From positions 2,440 through 8,843 of the forward strand of contig PMMN01000027.1 in NCBI GenBank assembly GCA_003162235.1: a stretch of 6,404 bases of DNA. The letters run 5' to 3'. Positions within the stretch are counted from its first letter, which is position 1, and each line of letters opens with the position of its first letter. Position numbers and translations under genes: made by a program. The stretch is from Actinomycetota bacterium. Its GTDB lineage: Bacteria; Actinomycetota; Thermoleophilia; Gaiellales; Gaiellaceae. The notes under the pieces were generated by a model. That model was not told where the DNA came from and did not search any database. It was given only the letters and a program-made list of their open reading frames with translations. Shown here in pieces: positions 4,769 through 6,404 of the stretch.

Positions 4769-5449
4769 CTACTTCTTCTTCGGGTCCTTGCCGCCCCAGG
4801 CGCCGATCGAGACGAGGCGCTCGCGAAAGCCGGTCTCGTCCATGATCGTCTGCATCTCCGAGACCGCCTGCTCGGACGGATACATGTCACCGAGACCGAG
4901 CTCCTCGCGGATCTCGTCGCGGTTGGCGATGAACTCCTTCCACTTGGGACCGAAAGCGTCGGAGATGTCGGCGAAGAAGACGCCCGGCGTGCCGCCCATG
5001 CCCTTGTCGTAGAACTGCTCGCCCCAGGCGGCGAACATCTCGACGTGCTTGACGCCGTAGCCCGACTCGACCTGCATGCTGCGGATGATCTGGTTGATAC
5101 AGGCGACGGAGTTCCCGCGCGGGCAGCGGGCCTGGCACGTGTAGCAGGAGAAGCAGTACCAGAGCACATCGTCGGTTAGCAACGTCGGGTCGCCCTCGAG
5201 CGCGCGGCGGGCGATATCGCGCGGCGAGTACTCGGTGAAGCGCGCTGCGGGGCAGCCCGAGGTGCAGATCCCGCACTGGATGCAGGAGAGGAAGCCCTCC
5301 TTGTGGTCGTGCATGCGCGGGTCGTTGAGGATCCGGTCGACCAGATCTTGGCGCGAGACCGGGCGCTCGGCGAACGAGTTGTCGGCGATGACCGAGTAGG
5401 GATTCGGCCGCTCGCCGGCGCCGTCGTTCTTGTTCTTTTCGTCAGTCAT
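4769..5449 (-). CDS. hdrC: Heterodisulfide reductase subunit C-like iron-sulfur protein
   Basis: A 226-residue soluble protein with two complete CxxCxxCxxxCP motifs, SCIQCGICTSGCP (Cys56, 59, 62, 66) and YCFSCYTCQARCP (Cys99, 102, 105, 109), each binding a [4Fe-4S] cluster. The linking block YSPRDIARRALEGD and the CPRGN after the second motif are typical of HdrC, which passes electrons between an HdrA-type flavoprotein and HdrB. The C-terminal region, about 90 residues beyond the clusters, makes it longer than many HdrC proteins. I prefer the ATG at 5449, with GGAG six bases upstream and an ATGACTGA overlap with the stop of the preceding gene; an in-frame ATG at 5461 is possible. The overlap indicates translational coupling and a shared complex. 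Whether it belongs to a sulfur-oxidation, methanogen-like or other Hdr pathway is not decided here. Confidence 0.9.
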   Translation of the reverse strand: MTDEKNKNDGAGERPNPYSVIADNSFAERPVSRQDLVDRILNDPRMHDHKEGFLSCIQCGICTSGCPAARFTEYSPRDIARRALEGDPTLLTDDVLWYCFSCYTCQARCPRGNSVACINQIIRSMQVESGYGVKHVEMFAAWGEQFYDKGMGGTPGVFFADISDAFGPKWKEFIANRDEIREELGLGDMYPSEQAVSEMQTIMDETGFRERLVSIGAWGGKDPKKK

Positions 5450-6404
5450 CGGCTTCTCCATCAGCGGTGGTCTCGGCCGCCGGAGCGGCCTGGAAGAACT
5501 CGGGCCAGAAGTACACGTGGACGCTCTGCTTGCGCGCGGCCGAGTGGACGTTGTCGCGGCAGAGCAGGCAGGGAGTCACGATCGGGGCAGCCTCCTCCTC
5601 GGCGAAGGCAACGAGCTTGTGAACGGCCTCGCTCGCGCCGCGGTACATCCCGCCGAGCGCCCCACAGCAGCCCGAGTGCAGCGAGGGGTAGGCGCTGACC
5701 ATCTCCGCGCCCGCCAGCTCGGCCGCCTCGGCCAGCGAGGCCAGCGCGGTATCGCGGTCGCTGAGGCAGCCGACGTAGGGGACGAAGCGCGGCGCCTTCG
5801 CGCTGAGCTTTCGCTCCTCGCGGCGCGCGTGCTCGACCAGCGCTTCCCAGACCGGCACCGTCTCGATCTTCGACTCGTGCAGGCCGTGGTCACAGGCCGG
5901 ACAAGCGGTGACAAGAGTTTCCTCCGACTCGGCCTTGGCCGCGATCTTGCCGCGCGTAGCGTGGCCGCAGCAGCCCGCGTCCTTCATCTCGGCGAGCGGG
6001 TAGCCGAGCTCGCGAACAACCTTGGCGGTGGCCCGATAGGCGCTCTTGTCCTGTTGCAGGGCGCAGCCGGCGTAGAACGGTTTCGGCTCGACGGCGTCTT
6101 TCGCGCCCAGGCGCGGGCTCCGGCGCACCTTGCCCGAGGCCATCTTGTAGCCCATCGCCGCGGTCGCCAGGAGATCCTTGGGGACGAAGCCGCGCGAGGC
6201 CATCGCCGTCCCGAACAACATGTTGTCGATCGAGCTCTTGCGCGACAGGCGCTTGGTCGCGATCGAAGCGGCCCGCCGCTCGGGGCAGCGCACGCCGCCG
6301 AACTCCATCTGCAGCTCGCGGACCCTGCCCATCATCCCGGCCACGTCCACTTCCATCGGGCAGGCCTCCGTGCAGGCCTGGCACTCGCTGCAGCGCCAGA
6401 CGTC
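5442..6404 (-). CDS. Hdr-like protein with [4Fe-4S] motif and two CCG domains (partial, N-terminus outside window)
   Basis: The frame is open from the window edge to a TGA at 5442, giving 320 residues with the true start missing. The visible N-terminus is WRCSECQACTEACP (Cys5, 8, 11, 15), a [4Fe-4S] motif; more may lie outside. After a Met/Lys-rich linker come two cysteine-rich CCG domains (PF02754 type): YAGC114, GCC145-146 and CPAC168-171, then YVGC213, GCC246-247 and CLLC279-282. The second has CX32CCX31CxxC, close to the canonical spacing; the first has CX30CCX21CxxC, about ten residues shorter. Such domains carry the unusual cluster that reduces disulfides in HdrB/HdrD. A ferredoxin motif fused to two CCG domains matches HdrD or GlpC-like proteins rather than plain HdrB. 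The stop overlaps the hdrC start, so the two are an operon and probably one complex. An acidic tail (AETTADGEADD) ends the protein. Confidence 0.88.
   Translation of the reverse strand, partial: DVWRCSECQACTEACPMEVDVAGMMGRVRELQMEFGGVRCPERRAASIATKRLSRKSSIDNMLFGTAMASRGFVPKDLLATAAMGYKMASGKVRRSPRLGAKDAVEPKPFYAGCALQQDKSAYRATAKVVRELGYPLAEMKDAGCCGHATRGKIAAKAESEETLVTACPACDHGLHESKIETVPVWEALVEHARREERKLSAKAPRFVPYVGCLSDRDTALASLAEAAELAGAEMVSAYPSLHSGCCGALGGMYRGASEAVHKLVAFAEEEAAPIVTPCLLCRDNVHSAARKQSVHVYFWPEFFQAAPAAETTADGEADD

Noticed and set aside
1..6404. CRISPR array, prophage or defence system
   Set aside because: No regularly spaced repeats were seen, and no nuclease, integrase, toxin-antitoxin or phage structural gene was found; the only mobile trace is the IS3 remnant.

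Overview
The window is a GC-rich bacterial segment that looks like Actinomycetota, most likely class Thermoleophilia (Gaiellales/Solirubrobacterales-like). The best clues are the Ig-like surface-protein repeat at the left edge, of a type common in that class, and the GC-rich codon use. No rRNA or complete tRNA is present, so the taxonomy is an inference. All intact genes lie on the minus strand; the only plus-strand coding trace is a decayed insertion sequence.

Read in the direction of transcription (right to left), the window starts with two overlapping iron-sulfur genes of the heterodisulfide-reductase type. The first is an Fe-S/two-CCG-domain protein that runs off the right edge, followed by an HdrC-like protein with two [4Fe-4S] motifs. 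Next come a small pilin-like membrane protein whose prepilin cleavage site has lost its glycine, then a SRPBCC-fold protein. A tight glnK-amt pair follows, 14 bp apart: a PII signal protein and its ammonium channel. Both depart from the E. coli pattern at functional positions. The PII protein has Val where the modified Tyr51 normally sits, and the channel has Glu at the first twin-His position.

Downstream of amt (about 730-1730) is a rearranged stretch. It holds a strong hairpin, a 20-codon degenerate copy of a small zinc-ribbon gene, an intact cupin gene, a second structured segment containing a tRNA-like T-arm, and a second zinc-ribbon gene. That second gene is cut off by the left-end remnant of an IS3-family element on the plus strand. 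A roughly 300 bp non-coding stretch (427-732) with a 13-bp direct repeat at 20-bp spacing separates this from a secreted Ig-like repeat protein that runs off the left edge.

Functionally the window joins an electron-transfer module (Hdr-like), a nitrogen-uptake module (glnK-amt) and small accessory genes. The possible new points are the paired PII/Amt variants, the duplicated zinc-ribbon start region with a possible leaderless promoter, and the shortened first CCG motif in the Hdr-like protein. No wholly new multi-gene system is evident.
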